The notes under the pieces: model-generated
Database searches by the model: none
What the model was told of the DNA's origin: nothing
What the model saw: only the letters and a program-made list of their open reading frames with translations
Made by a program: the position numbers and the translations under genes
In this document: positions 1 through 9,116 of the stretch, piece by piece
Layout of the letters: each line of letters opens with the position of its first letter
Numbering within the stretch: position 1 is the stretch's first letter
Assembly (NCBI RefSeq): GCF_947503415.1
Contig: NZ_CANNDS010000003.1
Coordinates: 372,001 to 436,000, forward strand
From: an uncultured Tateyamaria sp.
Lineage (GTDB): Bacteria > Pseudomonadota > Alphaproteobacteria > Rhodobacterales > Rhodobacteraceae
Length of the DNA stretch: 64,000 bases
Direction: 5' to 3'

Positions 1-1
1 G

Positions 2-1114
2 AGCGCTGTTCTGGGTGGCACGCAGTCCTTGCACACCAACAGCTTTGACGAAGCCATCGCGTTGCCCACTCAGTTTTCCAGCCGCATCGCGCGCAACACG
101 CAGTTGATCCTGCAGAACGAAACGGGCGTTACCAATGTGGTCGATCCGCTTGCAGGCTCCTACTACGTTGAAAAACTAACCCATGACCTGGCCGAAGAAG
201 CCTGGAAGCTGATCGAAGAGGTCGAAGAGATGGGAGGAATGACCAAGGCTGTGGCCTCTGGCATGCCCAAGCTGCGGATCGAAGAAGCAGCCGCCAAGCG
301 GCAGGCCATGATCGACCGTGGGGACGAGGTGATCGTCGGCGTCAACAAATTCCGGCTCGAGAAGGAGGACGAGATCGACATCCTCGATATCGACAACGCC
401 GCTGTGCGTGACAGCCAGATCGCGCGGCTCGAACGGATCAAGTCAGAACGGGACGAAAGCGCTTGTCAGGCGGCATTGGACGCCCTGAGCGCGGTTGCTA
501 CGGCAGATGGCAATCTTTTGGAGGCCGCAGTCGACGCGGCGCGGGCACGTGCAACGGTGGGAGAGATCAGCATGGCCATGGAAAAACAATTCGGACGTCA
601 CAGGGCAGAGGTGAAAACGCTAGCCGGGGTGTATGGCGCTGCCTACGAGGGGGACGAAGGGTTCGCGGCCATCCAGAAGTCGGTGGAAGATTTCGCCGAC
701 GCCGAAGGCCGCCGCCCGCGTATGCTGGTGGTCAAAATGGGTCAAGACGGACACGACCGTGGCGCCAAGGTGATCGCGACGGCCTTTGCCGACATCGGTT
801 TCGACGTTGACGTGGGTCCGCTGTTCCAAACACCGGCAGAAGCTGCACAGGATGCGGTCGACAACGATGTGCATGTTGTCGGTATCTCCTCGCAGGCTGC
901 GGGGCACAAGACGCTGGCACCGCAATTGGTCCAAGCGCTGAAAGATGCAGGGGCCGAAGATATCATCGTGATCTGTGGCGGTGTGATCCCGCAGCAGGAT
1001 TACCAATTCCTCTATGATGCCGGGGTCAAGGCCATCTTTGGGCCCGGGACCAATATTCCAGACGCGGCACAGCACATTCTGAACATCCTGCGCGGCGGCG
1101 ACGCTGCAGCTTAA
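2..1114 (+). CDS. scpA: Methylmalonyl-CoA mutase, C-terminal part (5' end outside window)
   Basis: Catalyses adenosylcobalamin-dependent interconversion of (R)-methylmalonyl-CoA and succinyl-CoA, the last step of propionyl-CoA assimilation and part of the ethylmalonyl-CoA pathway in this group. The frame is open from the left edge, so only about 370 C-terminal residues are seen. They begin in the catalytic barrel ([14 protein letters not shown], then [17 protein letters not shown]) and end in the cobalamin-binding Rossmann domain, with the base-off motif DGHDRG at about 742-759 supplying the cobalt-ligating histidine, followed by GISSQAAGH and ICGGVIP. The stop is TAA at 1112. A 244-bp gap follows before the next gene, so it probably ends its transcript here; a GC-rich hairpin at 1126-1147 lacks a T tract. 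Family assignment is secure. Confidence 0.96.
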   Translation, partial: SAVLGGTQSLHTNSFDEAIALPTQFSSRIARNTQLILQNETGVTNVVDPLAGSYYVEKLTHDLAEEAWKLIEEVEEMGGMTKAVASGMPKLRIEEAAAKRQAMIDRGDEVIVGVNKFRLEKEDEIDILDIDNAAVRDSQIARLERIKSERDESACQAALDALSAVATADGNLLEAAVDAARARATVGEISMAMEKQFGRHRAEVKTLAGVYGAAYEGDEGFAAIQKSVEDFADAEGRRPRMLVVKMGQDGHDRGAKVIATAFADIGFDVDVGPLFQTPAEAAQDAVDNDVHVVGISSQAAGHKTLAPQLVQALKDAGAEDIIVICGGVIPQQDYQFLYDAGVKAIFGPGTNIPDAAQHILNILRGGDAAA

Positions 1115-1358
1115 GAGGCGCCAGTGGTCGCCCGGCTATGGGCGGCCAGCTGTTCAAAGTCGGTTGGCGGCTGCACCAAGCGGGCGCCCGCAATTCCTTT
1201 CCCTTTACAGCCTAGAAATTGACAGTTGCAGCAAACCAAATGATGCAAACTTGGCTCGGCTGCCTCCAAACCTCTTCATTTCGTTGAAGAGGACTGCGAT
1301 AACGTCAGCCGAATTGCAGCTTTCTGCGGCCTGCGAATAGGCCAGAGCAGGAGAACCC

Positions 1359-1967
1359 ATGATTTTCGACCATCTCGTTGTCGGGGCCACCGACCTTGAA
1401 GCGGCACGGGCCCATGTCGAAGAGGCATTGGGCGTATCCATGCAGCCAGGCGGGACACATGCCGTGTTTCAGACGCATAATGCGCTGATGGGGCTTGAGG
1501 ACGGCCTTTACCTTGAAGCGATTGCGCCGAACACGGCGGTACCTGCACCAACACGACCACGTTGGTACGATTTGGACCGGTTTTTCGGTTCTGCACGGCT
1601 GTCAAATTGGGCGTGTTCCGTAACGGATATGGACACGGCTCTGGACCAGATGCCCGACGGCACAGGCGTGCCAGTGGCCGTCAGCCGGGGCGATTTGTCG
1701 TGGCGCATGGCAGTGTCACGCGACGGCACGACACCCAACGACAACCTTTGGCCCGCATTGATCGAATGGGCCGTTGGCGTGCATCCTGCGCCGCACCTGA
1801 CCCGAACCGGAATTCGCCTGTTGCGATTCACGCTTGTGCATCCACAGGGCGACGCGCTGGCGTCGGCGTTACGAGGTCAACTGTCAGATGATCGGGTGAA
1901 GGTTGAAACGGGGGCCGTGGCCATGCAGGCGGTCTTTGAAACGCCGCATGGTAAACGAATGCTATGA
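1359..1967 (+). CDS. Glyoxalase-like (VOC superfamily) domain protein
   Basis: A 202-residue protein starting MIFDHLVVGATDLEAARAHVEEALG, the usual opening of the glyoxalase-like fold (first strand, then a helix carrying the partner-strand residues). Substrate unknown; related proteins are metal-dependent or metal-free and cannot be assigned from sequence alone. The start is fixed by AGGAGA seven bases upstream. The stop overlaps the next start (ATGA at 1964-1967), so it is translationally coupled to the GNAT acetyltransferase and heads an operon that runs to about 4540. Confidence 0.8.
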   Translation: MIFDHLVVGATDLEAARAHVEEALGVSMQPGGTHAVFQTHNALMGLEDGLYLEAIAPNTAVPAPTRPRWYDLDRFFGSARLSNWACSVTDMDTALDQMPDGTGVPVAVSRGDLSWRMAVSRDGTTPNDNLWPALIEWAVGVHPAPHLTRTGIRLLRFTLVHPQGDALASALRGQLSDDRVKVETGAVAMQAVFETPHGKRML

Positions 1968-2467
1968 TCCGAGACGCGACTGCAGAGGATGCGGGCTGGA
2001 TTGCGGACATCTGGAACGACGTGATCGCAAACAGCCAGATCACCTTTACCACAACTCTCAAGACTCACGCCGAGATGGCACAAATGATTGCCGATCGCGT
2101 GGTTCTCGTTCTGCCCGACCAGACCGGATTTGCCACGTTCGGACCGTTTCGAGGTGGGCCGGGGTACAGCGCCACGGTCGAACATACAATTCTTCTGGCC
2201 GACCGCGCGCAAGGACGGGGGCAGGGTGCGGCACTCCTGTCCGCCCTGGAGGCGCGCGCGGCGGCGGCGGGCCATCACATCATGGTGGCCGGGATCAGCG
2301 GTGCCAATGCTGGCGCCATTGCCTTTCATCGTGCCATGGGGTTTGCACAAGTCGCCCGCATGCCCGAGGTCGGACGAAAGAACGACACATGGCTGGATTT
2401 GATTCTGATGCAAAAACGTCTGGGTGCGACCGACAGCGCTAACGCCACCCGCGACGATACGGTATAG
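1964..2467 (+). CDS. GNAT family N-acetyltransferase
   Basis: A 167-residue acetyl-CoA-dependent N-acetyltransferase. It opens IRDATAEDAGWIADIWNDVI, and around residues 80-100 has the acetyl-CoA pyrophosphate loop (ADRAQGRGQGAALL, matching Q/RxxGxG/A), then GISGANAGAIAFHRAMGF, the C-terminal strand-helix typical of phosphinothricin/methionine-sulfoximine acetyltransferase-like members. The substrate is not certain. It overlaps the VOC gene by four bases and is nine bases from the next gene, so it is in the same operon. Confidence 0.88.
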   Translation: MIRDATAEDAGWIADIWNDVIANSQITFTTTLKTHAEMAQMIADRVVLVLPDQTGFATFGPFRGGPGYSATVEHTILLADRAQGRGQGAALLSALEARAAAAGHHIMVAGISGANAGAIAFHRAMGFAQVARMPEVGRKNDTWLDLILMQKRLGATDSANATRDDTV

Positions 2468-2476
2468 GGTGCAGCC

Positions 2477-3157
2477 ATGTCATTGTGGGCCCGCATATCC
2501 GATGCGCTTTCAGCGCTGAGCGCAGGCGAAAGCCTGACGCAGATCTTTGACAAACTGCGTGCGCCGCCCGAGCGCAGCGTTGCTTTTGCCATTGCCGTCA
2601 TTGCGCTTGGGGCCAAGATGGCCAAGGCAGATGGTCATGTCACCCGGGACGAAGTGACCGCCTTCCGCGAAGTGTTTCACATCGCCGACAAGGACGAGGC
2701 GGGGGCCGCCAAGGTGTTCAATCTTGCCCGCCAGGACGTCGCCGGGTTCGAGGACTATGCCACTCGCATCCACGCCATGTTCGCCAGCCAGCCCGAGACG
2801 TTGAACGATCTGATCGAAGGGTTGTTTCATATTGCCATGGCGGATGGGTTCTATCACCCGAACGAAGATGCTTTCCTTGAGGAGGTCGCGCATATCTTTG
2901 CGATCTCGGACGCAGATTTCCGGGCGCTCCGGGCGCGCTTTGTGCCGGACGCCACGCCAGATCCATTTTCGGTCTTGGGTGTTGATCCATCGATGGAGAT
3001 TGAAGCCATCCGCAAATCCTGGCGCAAGCTGGTGCGTGAAAACCACCCCGATGCGATGATGGCCCGTGGCGTGCCGGAAGAAGCGGTGCGCTTGGCCGAA
3101 AAGCGTATGATCGACATCAACCGCGCGTGGGAAGAGATTTTGGGAAGCCGCGACTGA
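2477..3157 (+). CDS. TerB-like plus DnaJ-domain protein (soluble DjlA-type)
   Basis: A 226-residue protein with an N-terminal TerB-like helical domain (about residues 30-150; metal-binding acidic motifs KADGHVTRDE and MADGFYHPNE are duplicated) and a C-terminal J domain (about 160-226; DPFSVLGVD, then the HPD tripeptide in RENHPDAMM). This is the DjlA layout, but the N-terminal membrane anchor of enterobacterial DjlA is missing, so it should be cytosolic. The J domain would stimulate DnaK-type ATPases; the client is unknown. It ends TGA overlapping the ATG of the next gene (ATGA at 3154-3157 region), indicating coupling. Confidence 0.88.
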   Translation: MSLWARISDALSALSAGESLTQIFDKLRAPPERSVAFAIAVIALGAKMAKADGHVTRDEVTAFREVFHIADKDEAGAAKVFNLARQDVAGFEDYATRIHAMFASQPETLNDLIEGLFHIAMADGFYHPNEDAFLEEVAHIFAISDADFRALRARFVPDATPDPFSVLGVDPSMEIEAIRKSWRKLVRENHPDAMMARGVPEEAVRLAEKRMIDINRAWEEILGSRD

Positions 3158-4158
3158 TGCGCCTGGCGACCTATAACGTCGAATGGATGCACAGCCTGTT
3201 CGACGAGAGCGACCAGCTTTGGAATGACGGGGAGTGGTCCGCGCGCTACGACGTGACCCGTGCAGATCAAACCGACGCATTGCGCACCGTGTTTCAGGCA
3301 CTTGATGCCGATGCGGTGATGGTGATTGAAGCGCCCGACAACAGCCGGAGCCGCGATACGGTCAAAGCGCTGGAAGCGTTTGCAACCTTTGCCGGGCTGC
3401 GCGCACGCCGGGCCGTCATCGGCTTTTCGAACGACACGCAGCAAGAGATTGCATTGCTGTATGATCCGGATGTGATGGACGTGCGGCATGACCCGCTGGT
3501 GCATCCTGATGCGCCGCGTTTTGACGAAAGTTTTGACATAGACTTGGATATTGATTCGACGCAGGACACTGTCGTTTTCTCCAAACCTCCTCTTGAGTTG
3601 GCAGTGGAAACCACGCAAGGCATCCAACTGCGCCTGATCGGCGCGCACCTGAAATCCAAGGCCCCCCACGGTGCCCGTAATCACGATGAGATCATGCGCA
3701 TCTCAATCGCGAACAGACGCAAGCAACTGGCACAGGCAATCTGGTTGCGCGCGCGGATCGACGCTTTGGTCGGCGATGGTCATCCAACGGTTCTGTTGGG
3801 AGACCTGAACGACGGCCCGGGTCTTGACGAGTACGAGAACCTCTTTGGCCGATCTTCCGTCGAAATCATTCTGGGTGCTGGGGATACCGCCTTGTTTGAC
3901 CCTCATGCGCGGCAAGCCTTGCAGCGCAGGTTGGGGGCTACGCCGACCACCGCGCGCTTCTGGATCAGGCCGGAACGGCGGTTTCTGCAAGCGTTGCTGG
4001 ACTACATCATGGTATCACCCGATCTGGCCGCGCGGGCACCGACCTGGCGCATCTGGCACCCGATGGACGATCCGGAATGCTGGTCGCAACCCGCGCTGCG
4101 CGATGCGCTGGTCACAGCCTCTGACCATTATCCCGTTAGCTTGGATATCGCGCTATAG
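3157..4158 (+). CDS. Endonuclease/exonuclease/phosphatase-fold protein
   Basis: A 333-residue protein of the EEP (DNase I-like) superfamily. Diagnostic pieces are MRLATYNVEWM at the N terminus (metal/active-site Asn), VIEAPDNS (catalytic acid region), LIGAHLKSKAP (His), VLLGDLNDGPG (GDxND) and the C-terminal ASDHYPV with the catalytic SDH. Substrate is unknown: members cleave DNA, RNA or phosphoesters. A start at 3127 is possible, but the ATG at 3157 overlaps the preceding stop and begins exactly at the conserved strand, so it is preferred. No signal peptide is evident. Confidence 0.87.
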   Translation: MRLATYNVEWMHSLFDESDQLWNDGEWSARYDVTRADQTDALRTVFQALDADAVMVIEAPDNSRSRDTVKALEAFATFAGLRARRAVIGFSNDTQQEIALLYDPDVMDVRHDPLVHPDAPRFDESFDIDLDIDSTQDTVVFSKPPLELAVETTQGIQLRLIGAHLKSKAPHGARNHDEIMRISIANRRKQLAQAIWLRARIDALVGDGHPTVLLGDLNDGPGLDEYENLFGRSSVEIILGAGDTALFDPHARQALQRRLGATPTTARFWIRPERRFLQALLDYIMVSPDLAARAPTWRIWHPMDDPECWSQPALRDALVTASDHYPVSLDIAL

Positions 4159-4165
4159 TGCCCAT

Positions 4166-4540
4166 ATGTTGGTCATGAAACGGCTCTTACCTGCCCTCTG
4201 TCTCTGCGCATTTGTCTCGCCTGCCTTCGCGCAGGACACGGATGATGACCGCGGCCTGTCTCTGATGGAGCGCGGTGCGCAGATGCTCATGGAAGGGCTC
4301 AGGCGCGAAATGGAGCCGGCCATCGACGGGCTGCAGGACATGGCCAAAGAGTTCGGTCCGGCATTGCGCGATTTCACGGCTCATATGGGGCCAGCCTTGC
4401 GTGATCTGTTGGAAGACGTTGAAGACTGGAGTGTTTATCACCCACCAAAGATGCTGGATAACGGCGACATTATCTTCCGTCGGAAGTCGCCCGAAGATCG
4501 GGAAGCCGATCCCGCTCCGGGCGTTCAGATCGACATTTAG
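4166..4540 (+). CDS. Small secreted protein of unknown function
   Basis: A 124-residue protein with a clear signal peptide (MLVMKRLLPALCLCAFVSPAFA, cleavage predicted before QDTDDD). The mature part is acidic and amphipathic (LMERGAQMLMEGLRREMEPAIDGL...), then a conserved-looking tail LDNGDIIFRRK. Similar short Rhodobacteraceae proteins are common and have no proven function; I infer a periplasmic or envelope role only from the signal peptide. The ATG at 4175 is an alternative start. The stop codon overlaps that of ppx on the other strand, so the two operons collide tail to tail. Confidence 0.7.
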   Translation: MLVMKRLLPALCLCAFVSPAFAQDTDDDRGLSLMERGAQMLMEGLRREMEPAIDGLQDMAKEFGPALRDFTAHMGPALRDLLEDVEDWSVYHPPKMLDNGDIIFRRKSPEDREADPAPGVQIDI

Positions 4541-6087
4541 CGTCGTCGCTGCTTGACCGTAACCTTGGCGTCCAGTGAGCTTGCGAGCGAGTTCAGGCGG
4601 GCCTCAGCCACTTCGCCGAACAAGGGCATCGCGTCCGGAGACAGATGCAACTCAAGTTGTCTTTTCTTTGGGAACCACTTGAAGGCACCGCGTTCGGCGT
4701 CTTTTTCCATCCAGAGCATCGCGCCAAAGCGCATGGCCTTGCCGACGATTTCGGCGTCGCGCCGGGTTTTTTCGTCAATCAGCGCATATAGGTCCTCGAA
4801 ATGGGTGCCTTCGCGTTTATTGGTGTACCTGTGCAGCAGGGCCAAACCGAGGAAGACACGTTCCGAATGTTTCAGGCCACCAAGATTGGCCCGGGTCGCA
4901 TTGTCAAAGCAGACCTCGTGTCGATAGTCGGGATGGGCCCGCCAACTCACATCATGGAGCAGGCAGGCGGCCTTGATCAGGCGTTTGCGTGTGTCGGGCA
5001 CCGATTTGAAGATCGGCTCGATGAACTGATAGAGCAGCTTGCCAAAGCCTGGCATGCGTGCGTCCTTGGCCTCGGCAAAGCGGCAGGCCTCGATCAAGGG
5101 GTCTCGATCGCGCAGGCGCTGGGGCATCTGTTCATACAGCATCCCTTCGCGGATGCCGTAGCTGGACACGGCGATGTCCTTGGGCTTGAACGTTTTCACC
5201 AGTCGCCACAGGACTTCAGCGGCAAGCGGGACCAATGCCATCCGCGTCGACGAGATGCCGCATGCGCCGCGCAATGCGTCATGGTCTTCGTGTTCACGGA
5301 TGAATTTTGCAGTGCGTTGCACAGATTGCGGAGACATCCGGTACTCATGCAACACATGCAAAGGATAGCCGCGGCGGTGCATATCCACCCGTGCAATGGC
5401 CCGCCATGATCCTCCCACAAGGAACAGGCGGTCACGTTGCGGACCCATCTCGGACTGCAACTGTTCCATGACGGCTTTGATATGGGCGCGGCGCCCTTTC
5501 TTGCCACCTTTGACGGTTTGCAGTTTCAGCGGGCCCAGGTCGGAGGTGACGCGGCGACCAACAGTGCCATCGGATATTTCGGCAAGCTCCATGGATGACC
5601 CGCCAATGTCACACACGAGACCGTATGACCCCGGCCAGCCCAACAAAACGCCTTGCGCTGACAGTCTTGCCTCTTCGCGGCCATCTATGACGCGGACGTT
5701 CAAACCGGTGTCCCGCAGCACATCCGACCGGAAATCAAGCCCGTCGCTGGCATCGCGCACAGCTGCCGTGGCCACGACAGACAGATCGGACAGACCCATC
5801 CCTTCGGTCAGACGCTGGAACCGTTTGAGCGCATCAAGCGCTCGCACGCGGCCCTGAGGGTTCAGGTGGCCTGTATCGGACAGACCCGCGCCAAGGGCGC
5901 ACATGATCTTTTCGTTGTAAAAATATGCCGGTGACCGGGCAGCGCCATCGAAAACCACCAAACGGACGGAGTTCGATCCAACATCGACAACGCCGACGCG
6001 GGACAGGGCACGGGCGGATGGATCTTCGAACAGGGGGCGACCGAAAAGGCTGCCGTCGCCTGTCTGTGGCGAAACAGAAACGTTCAT
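4537..6087 (-). CDS. ppx: Exopolyphosphatase (Ppx/GppA family)
   Basis: A 516-residue actin-like ATPase-fold phosphatase that removes terminal phosphate from polyphosphate and possibly pppGpp. The two phosphate-binding loops are visible: VVDVGSNSVRLVV near residue 35 and VCDIGGSSMELAEI near residue 165. The C-terminal third carries the HD-like helical domain (LLHDVSWRAHPDYR). It lies 133 bp downstream of ppk1 on the same strand, so synthesis and degradation of polyphosphate are genetically linked. Whether it also hydrolyses pppGpp cannot be told from sequence. Confidence 0.94.
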   Translation of the reverse strand: MNVSVSPQTGDGSLFGRPLFEDPSARALSRVGVVDVGSNSVRLVVFDGAARSPAYFYNEKIMCALGAGLSDTGHLNPQGRVRALDALKRFQRLTEGMGLSDLSVVATAAVRDASDGLDFRSDVLRDTGLNVRVIDGREEARLSAQGVLLGWPGSYGLVCDIGGSSMELAEISDGTVGRRVTSDLGPLKLQTVKGGKKGRRAHIKAVMEQLQSEMGPQRDRLFLVGGSWRAIARVDMHRRGYPLHVLHEYRMSPQSVQRTAKFIREHEDHDALRGACGISSTRMALVPLAAEVLWRLVKTFKPKDIAVSSYGIREGMLYEQMPQRLRDRDPLIEACRFAEAKDARMPGFGKLLYQFIEPIFKSVPDTRKRLIKAACLLHDVSWRAHPDYRHEVCFDNATRANLGGLKHSERVFLGLALLHRYTNKREGTHFEDLYALIDEKTRRDAEIVGKAMRFGAMLWMEKDAERGAFKWFPKKRQLELHLSPDAMPLFGEVAEARLNSLASSLDAKVTVKQRRR

Positions 6088-6220
6088 GGACCCCCCGTGG
6101 CACCTCGTTTGATCACGTTGATGGACCAGCCTGTCGCGTGGGTCAATGATTTGGGTCGTTCGGGTGGCTCTGTTTCGGCATACGCCGAAATGCGCCCACC
6201 CGCCGACCCTTCGCCGCGTG

Positions 6221-8389
6221 TCAGTCTTCAGTGTGTGTCAGCTTCGGCACATCAGCGGCACCTGCTGATCCCCGACCTGACAGGGATGGGTTTTCCATGA
6301 AAAACCGGTGGCAGTTGAAGGCAAATGTGCCCTCGGGCAATACGGGGCGTTTGAAGGTGCCGTCCGGCGCCATAACCCAGCTTTGCGCAACATCGGCGAG
6401 GTTCGCCGCCATGACTTGGCTTACGATCTGGGCCTTTACCGTATTGTTTTCGATCTCGATCAGGGTTTCGACGCGGCGATTGAGGTTCCGGCCCATCCAG
6501 TCGGCAGACGAGATAAATACCCGTGCTTTCTTCGACGGCAACCCATGCCCGTTGCCAAAGCAGACGATGCGGGAATGCTCAAGGAAACGACCAACGATGG
6601 ATTTGACGCGGATATTCTCTGACAAGTCTTTGATGCCGGGCCGCAGGCCGCAAATACCACGGATGATAAGGCTGATCTTTACGCCAGCTTGGCTGGCTGC
6701 ATAGAGCGCGTCGATGACCTCGCTGTCGATGAGCGAGTTCATCTTGGCCCAGATCTCCGCCGGTTTGCCGGCCTTTGCATGTGCTGCTTCGGCCGAGATC
6801 ATGTCGAGCAGGCGTGGCTTGAGTGTGGTGGGCGAGATCGCAAGATTGTCGAGCCCTTCGGGCGGCGCGTACCCGGACAGGTAGTTAAAGACCTTGGTGG
6901 CGTCGCGCCCCAGTTTGGCGTCGCAGGTGAAGAGTGACAGATCGGTGTAGATGCGCGCTGTAATCGGGTGATAGTTACCGGTGCCGTAGTGGGTGTAGGT
7001 GACCAGTTCCTTGCCCTCGCGACGCACCACCGTGCTGATCTTGGCGTGGGTCTTGAGGTCGAGGAACCCGTATACGACATGCGCACCCGCCCGCTCCAGA
7101 CGGCGCGATTGGCGGATGTTGGCTGCCTCATCAAAGCGGGCTTTGAGTTCGACCAGAGCGGTGACGGATTTGCCGTCTTCGGCAGCCTCGCACAACGCTT
7201 CGACGATGGGTGAGTTCTTGGACGTGCGGTACAGCGTCTGCTTGATCGCCACCACGTTTGGATCACGGGCGGCCTGTTGCAGAAATCGGACCACCATATC
7301 GAATGTCTCGTATGGGTGGTGCAGCAGCATGTCCTTTTGGCGGATGGCGGCCAGCATATCGCCTTCGAAATCGGTCACCCGTTCGGGTACGCGCGGCGTG
7401 AACGAGGGCCAGAGCAGATCGGGGCGGTCATCGAGAACCAGTTCGCTCAGGTCAGACATGCCCAGCATGCCGTCCACCTCGATGACTTCGGCGTCGCTGA
7501 CGCCCAACTCTCGCATGATGACGGCCTTGAGGGCTTTGGGCGCGCCTGCAGAATGGGTCAGTCGCACGACTTCGCCCCTACGGCGTCGTTTCAGGGCCAC
7601 TTCGAATTCACGCACGAGGTCTTCGGCTTCTTCCTCGACCTCAAGGTCGCTGTCGCGCAGCACGCGGAAGCCGAAATGGGCCTTGAGCCTGTATCCTGGA
7701 AACAGGCTTGGGATGTTCAGAACCAACAGCTCTTCGAGGGGCAGCAACCTGTGCCCGGGACCGGGCAGGGCGACGAAGCGGTCGATCTGCGCCGGGATGG
7801 GCAGGAGTGCTTGAAGGGACCGTTTGTCGTTTGTCCGTTCAAGCTGCAGCGCAAGCGCGTGACCGGTGTTGGGGATGAACGGGAACGGGTGCGCGGGATC
7901 AATCGCCAGCGGCGACAAGACCGCAAAGACGCGGCGCAGAAACACATCTTCGAGATATTTCTTGTCCGCATGTGTCAGATCGCTTGCGGTCAGGACCGAA
8001 ATGCCCTGACTTTCCATGTCAGACTGGAGGCCTGCCAGCACGGCGGTTTGGCGCAGGATCAGTTGGCGGGCGTTTTCGTTGATCAGGACCAGTTGTTCCG
8101 CTGGCGTCAGGCCATCCGCTGCGGGCGTCGTGTTGCCCGCAATGGCCAATTCCCGCAGACCTGCCACACGGACGGTGTAAAACTCATCAAGGTTGCCGGC
8201 GCCGATCGACACAAATCTCAGACGTTCCAACAATGGGACACGTGGGTTTTCCGCCTCTTCCAACACACGCCAATTGAACGCCAGCCAGCTGAGTTCACGG
8301 TTGAAGAACCGGCCCGAACCGCTTGTGTCCAGATCGGGCAGCGATGTGGGCGCGGGAAAGTCCGAGCCAAGGAAGTCAGCGTTTGTCAT
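6221..8389 (-). CDS. ppk1: Polyphosphate kinase 1
   Basis: A 722-residue PPK1 that polymerises the gamma-phosphate of ATP into polyphosphate via a phosphohistidine. N-terminal domain begins RFFNRELSWLAFNWRVLEEA. The autophosphorylated histidine lies in YTHYGTGNYHP and the second conserved histidine in GRFLEHSRI, both in the phospholipase D-like catalytic domains. An in-frame extension to 8473 exists, but the ATG at 8389 gives the normal family length and the upstream 28 codons do not resemble the family. It lies between hdaA (52 bp upstream) and ppx. Confidence 0.96.
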   Translation of the reverse strand: MTNADFLGSDFPAPTSLPDLDTSGSGRFFNRELSWLAFNWRVLEEAENPRVPLLERLRFVSIGAGNLDEFYTVRVAGLRELAIAGNTTPAADGLTPAEQLVLINENARQLILRQTAVLAGLQSDMESQGISVLTASDLTHADKKYLEDVFLRRVFAVLSPLAIDPAHPFPFIPNTGHALALQLERTNDKRSLQALLPIPAQIDRFVALPGPGHRLLPLEELLVLNIPSLFPGYRLKAHFGFRVLRDSDLEVEEEAEDLVREFEVALKRRRRGEVVRLTHSAGAPKALKAVIMRELGVSDAEVIEVDGMLGMSDLSELVLDDRPDLLWPSFTPRVPERVTDFEGDMLAAIRQKDMLLHHPYETFDMVVRFLQQAARDPNVVAIKQTLYRTSKNSPIVEALCEAAEDGKSVTALVELKARFDEAANIRQSRRLERAGAHVVYGFLDLKTHAKISTVVRREGKELVTYTHYGTGNYHPITARIYTDLSLFTCDAKLGRDATKVFNYLSGYAPPEGLDNLAISPTTLKPRLLDMISAEAAHAKAGKPAEIWAKMNSLIDSEVIDALYAASQAGVKISLIIRGICGLRPGIKDLSENIRVKSIVGRFLEHSRIVCFGNGHGLPSKKARVFISSADWMGRNLNRRVETLIEIENNTVKAQIVSQVMAANLADVAQSWVMAPDGTFKRPVLPEGTFAFNCHRFFMENPSLSGRGSAGAADVPKLTHTED

Positions 8390-8441
8390 GCGCAGCTTAT
8401 GTCGAAGGGGTGTAAAGGTTGAGTGACAGTTATCTGCCGGA

Positions 8442-9113
8442 TCACCCCTGTTTGTCCAGACACGTCGCTGCAAGTGCCCGCGTTATGGGCTTTTTCTGCG
8501 CAAGGCTGGTTGCATCCAGATCGGCTACAATGCCGCGTGCGGCGGCAAAACTGCGTTCCATATGGGTGACCAGATACGGAATGACATCTGGCCGTGGTGT
8601 CAGTTGCCTGTCTGAAAACAGTTTGGCCAGAACCGCACCAAGCAGGCTGTCATCCGGGGCATCAAGTGCTGCGTGGCCTGCTGCATCCACACGGCTTTGC
8701 AAATCGGGCAGTGAAAGTTGCCACAGGTTGGGCGCCGCTTGACCGGTCATGAGCAACGAAAATCCGGCTGATTGCAGGGCATTGTGCAGGTGAAACAGCG
8801 CTGTTTGCTTGTCGTGGTCTTGCGCGATCTGATCTACATCTTCGACTGCAATGGGCGCGTCAAAGAAAGCATCGATAGATGCGTCCTGGAGGTCAGTGGC
8901 GGATACGATCCGCGCGCCGCTGTCGACCGCCCAGACGTGGGCAAGGTGGGTCTTGCCAGACCCTTCGGGACCGGAAAGCACGAGCTTGGGGGGTGACCAC
9001 GTACGCCAGGCATCGACCATTGACAGGGCCACTGCATTCGAAGGTGCGACCAGAAAATCGTCGCGCCCCAGTGCGGTCCGCACCGGAAGATCAAAACCAA
9101 GCTGCTGGGCCAT
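8442..9113 (-). CDS. hdaA: DnaA-homologous replication regulator HdaA
   Basis: A 223-residue protein with the DnaA-type AAA+ fold but no DnaA DNA-binding domain IV. Walker A is GPEGSGKT (residues 48-55); a Walker B-like stretch is IAVEDVDQIA near residue 90. Hda proteins act with the beta clamp to promote hydrolysis of DnaA-bound ATP (RIDA), preventing re-initiation. The N-terminal QLGFDLP fits the clamp-binding motif QL[S/D/G]LP-F of this family. It starts three bases after the perM-like gene and precedes ppk1, a gene order familiar in this family of bacteria. Confidence 0.9.
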   Translation of the reverse strand: MAQQLGFDLPVRTALGRDDFLVAPSNAVALSMVDAWRTWSPPKLVLSGPEGSGKTHLAHVWAVDSGARIVSATDLQDASIDAFFDAPIAVEDVDQIAQDHDKQTALFHLHNALQSAGFSLLMTGQAAPNLWQLSLPDLQSRVDAAGHAALDAPDDSLLGAVLAKLFSDRQLTPRPDVIPYLVTHMERSFAAARGIVADLDATSLAQKKPITRALAATCLDKQG

Positions 9114-9116
9114 TGA